DNA of 64,000 bases from Paramecium pentaurelia (lineage: Eukaryota > Ciliophora > Oligohymenophorea > Peniculida > Parameciidae): contig CAJJDO010000016.1 of the NCBI GenBank assembly GCA_905183005.1, positions 131,949 to 195,948 on the forward strand, read 5' to 3'. Position numbers and translations under genes: made by a program. Numbering within the stretch: the stretch's first letter is position 1; the number at the start of each line of letters is the position of its first letter. Under the pieces are notes generated by a model that saw only the letters and a program-made list of their open reading frames with translations, was not told where the DNA came from and made no database searches. This document shows positions 61,851 through 64,000 of the stretch, in pieces.

Positions 61851-63487
61851 TCAAAAAGTAATACATTTGCAAATACTGATCTTTTAATCTGATCTTCTTT
61901 CAAAATTTTCATTTATGTTTCTAAAACTGTCATTATCTTGAATAAATGAAATCTCATCTAATTCAGTTATTGTATCCAATCTATTATCACTATTAGGAGT
62001 TCTATCAATTTATTGTACATATCTCAAAACATTATTGAATTCAGAAATTTAAATCATTCCATCTCCATTATCATCAAAAAAATCAATTATTTCTTTTATC
62101 TAATACTATAGTCAATTATTACATTTTAGGTTGTTAATGAATTTGTATTTGCAAACATCTTAATCATTTTTGAAAATTGATGTCTCTCTAAAGCATCCTT
62201 TTTAGTTGTAGCAAATTACTCAAATAATTCTTTAATATTATATTATTTTAGAGCTAAGGCTAATTTGGCAAGAATTTTAATATTTGAATTTGACAAATGT
62301 CTTACTATTTTCACTCTCTTTGGATGATTATAAAATACACAAGTTTTAAATTCCTTATAATTTACTTTCCCATCAATCTAAAATTCTTAAAATAAACATT
62401 ATATATCATCTTCACTTAAACTCTCACTTTAATTTATTTATTTAATAAGATTCTTGAATTCTTCAACATTTAATTAACATAACTTATCTTAGATATTTAA
62501 ATTTATTAATAATTAATCCATTTATTCTTCTGATCCTATTTTCTATCTTAGACTTTAAGATAATATAAAAATCTTTTTTAAACCACTATTCTATATAATA
62601 TCAACTTTTCCAAAATAGCTACATACATAAGGATGCCTAAATAAATCATCCCAATTTAATCTCTTATCTTCATTAACTTATAAACAATTAATAATTAAAT
62701 CTTGGCATATTGTCGATATTTTTGGATTTTATGGAAATGTTATAGGAATACTTAGTATGTTTTAAACTAAATCATTTTCTGATTTTCCTATCCAAGGTAC
62801 TACAATAATTTAAAAATATACGAGTATTGAATATAATTTAATATAAAATTATCCCAAAACTCCAAATATCACTTTTTGTTGTATATTATTCTTCTTTAAG
62901 TAATTAAGGACTCATATATGCAGGTGTTCCCAAATTACTCTTTAATATTTATGCATTATAATTGAATATTGTCTTTGCATAACCAAAATCAGCTAATTTA
63001 AAGATCTTTCTTTTTCCTTCTTAATGAACTAAAATATTTGCTGGTTTAAGGTCTCTATGTGCTATTCCTTATCTAATTAATGTTGTAAAGGCATTTAAGA
63101 TGTCCTATAGGAAAGTTATATGATCTTCTAATTTGATAATATTCTTCTATTTAATTAGAGAATCTAAATCTCCAAGATTACAATATTCTAATATAATATA
63201 ATAATGATCTTTTGTTTAAAGAACATCAAGTATTTCTATGATATTTGGATTTTTAATTCTCTTAAGCATGTTAATTTCATTCAATAAATGTTCTTCATCA
63301 TCTAAGTTAATATAAATAAGATAGAACCTGCACTTTGAAGATCTGCCTTATGAATTTATTTGATGGCAACATTTTACTTTGAATTAGTATCAACTCCTTT
63401 GTAGACAGTAGCATAGGAGCCTTTTCCAATTTTTCCTTTCTTATAATTGTAACGGTAATGTTCGATTTGCTTTTCATTTCTATTCAT
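61851..63487 (-). CDS. CDPK-like protein kinase with degenerate EF-hands, 521 aa
   Basis: A Ser/Thr kinase with a calmodulin-like C-terminus. Introns on the complement: 63302-63327, 62800-62821, 62100-62122. The kinase domain (about 12-270) has GKGSYATVYKG, VAIKQ, HRDLKPANIL, DFG, GTPAYMSPQLL and DIWSFGIILYQ, so it should be active. In the C-terminal half only the last loop, DDNGDGMIQISE, has canonical calcium ligands. The other three (around NLNIQDKLCQLNVEE, FQIDGKVNYKEF and TTKKDALERHQF) are shortened or have lost acidic positions, so calcium response should be weaker or limited to one site. It is a paralogue of the kinase at 22880 and shares an intron position at the codon before Pro-Trp. 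A 50-residue polar tail ends CKCITF. Confidence 0.92.
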
Positions 63488-63684
63488 TTATAATATCTAA
63501 AATAATATGCAAATAATTATAAAATTTTATTAAACCTGATATTCTAATTGAAACCTGAAATACATTACTTAAGAATTTAATTAAATTATTTTTGATTATC
63601 TTTAGAAGGTTGCATATTTAACGTTGATATTTCTAAGTAATTAAGAAATAAGAAAGTTTTATATTTTAAATATAACAAATCAAC
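63488..63684. promoter_or_regulatory. intergenic region upstream of the second CDPK
   Basis: These 197 nt lie between the 3' end of the minus-strand partial gene and the start of the second CDPK on the same strand. It must hold that kinase's promoter. AT-rich; no motif identified. Confidence 0.35.
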
Positions 63685-64000
63685 TCAAAAATATCCTAAA
63701 TAATTTTCTGTTATCCTGTATTTAATTTAATCTATTGTATATTAATCCAATGCTTGATCTAGATCCTAATTCTTATTAGTTAAGATTTTAATCTATTAAT
63801 TAAATTTATATATTAGTACTTCAATAGTATTATCCAATAACATTTTTTTAAGTAATGCATAAATATTGATATTTGGAAAAATATGCATTAATTTACCTAA
63901 ACTCTAATTGGGATATCTTAATAAATAATTCTTTAATTTTTCTGCAGCATTTTTTTATGATTCATAGTTTACATTATTTTTTTTGAATTATTTATTATGT
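63685..64000 (-). CDS. 3' end of a hypothetical gene, cut by the window edge
   Basis: The minus-strand frame is open from the window edge to TGA (complement 63685-63687), giving about 105 C-terminal residues. They include ESQKNAAEKLKNYLLRYPNQ, LMHIFPNINIYALLKKMLLD, IEVLIYKFNQQIKILTNKNQ and end ITENYLGYF. This looks like a helical, partly coiled-coil end with no known motif. The 5' part lies outside the window. Confidence 0.6.

Overview
The window looks like macronuclear DNA of a ciliate, almost certainly a Paramecium. Every gene reads only if TAA and TAG code for glutamine and TGA is the sole stop. The genes carry GT...AG introns of only 19-30 nt (44 reconstructed here by hand), the DNA is very AT-rich, spacers are mostly short, and one gene encodes a trichocyst matrix protein. 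Conventional-code ORF calls therefore break every real gene into shadows. The coordinates below come from manual six-frame reading with the ciliate code; each CDS span includes its introns, which are listed in the evidence.

Layout. 181-1029 (-): hypothetical protein. 1262-22782 (+): giant surface-type protein of about 7,129 aa, made mostly of beta-sandwich-like repeats. 22880-24475 (+): calcium-dependent protein kinase with four good EF-hands. 24513-25971 (+): hypothetical protein. 26196-27337 (-): trichocyst matrix protein. 27730-28966 (+): membrane RING-finger protein. 29044-31626 (+): metallo-beta-lactamase fold plus two cyclic-nucleotide-binding domains. 31764-41879 (+): giant Cys-periodic surface protein of about 3,331 aa. 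41901-42706 (-): UBTD1/2-like protein. 42744-43106 (-): small hypothetical protein. 43702-44933 (-): aspartic protease. 44983-47361 (-): multi-domain adenylate-kinase-like protein. 48012-51572 (+): TBC1D31-like WD40/TBC/coiled-coil protein. 51672-54254 (+): ribonucleotide reductase large subunit. 54348-54814 (-): ribosomal protein eS10. 54874-55232 (+): small hypothetical protein. 55789-57954 (+): mitochondrial EF-G, preceded by an overlapping upstream ORF. 58356-59749 (+): A/B-type cyclin. 59750-61123: long spacer or gene remnant. 61124-61633 (+): PHO80/P-type cyclin. 61851-63487 (-): second CDPK with degenerate EF-hands. 63685-64000 (-): 3' end of a gene cut by the window edge.

Functional themes. 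Several products point to the cell surface and secretion: two giant proteins with signal peptides and hydrophobic C-termini, a trichocyst matrix protein and a secreted-type aspartic protease. Others point to second-messenger signalling (two CDPKs, an MBL/cNMP-binding protein), cilium or centriole biology (TBC1D31, the adenylate-kinase-like protein) and proliferation (RNR, two cyclins). No operon logic is expected in a ciliate, so neighbours need not act together.

The most unusual content is the pair of giant surface-type genes. Both keep all their introns at the extreme ends, around uninterrupted exons of about 20.6 kb and 9.2 kb. In the second, four of five introns split cysteine codons in the same way. 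No RNA gene, transposon, CRISPR array or telomere was recognised.
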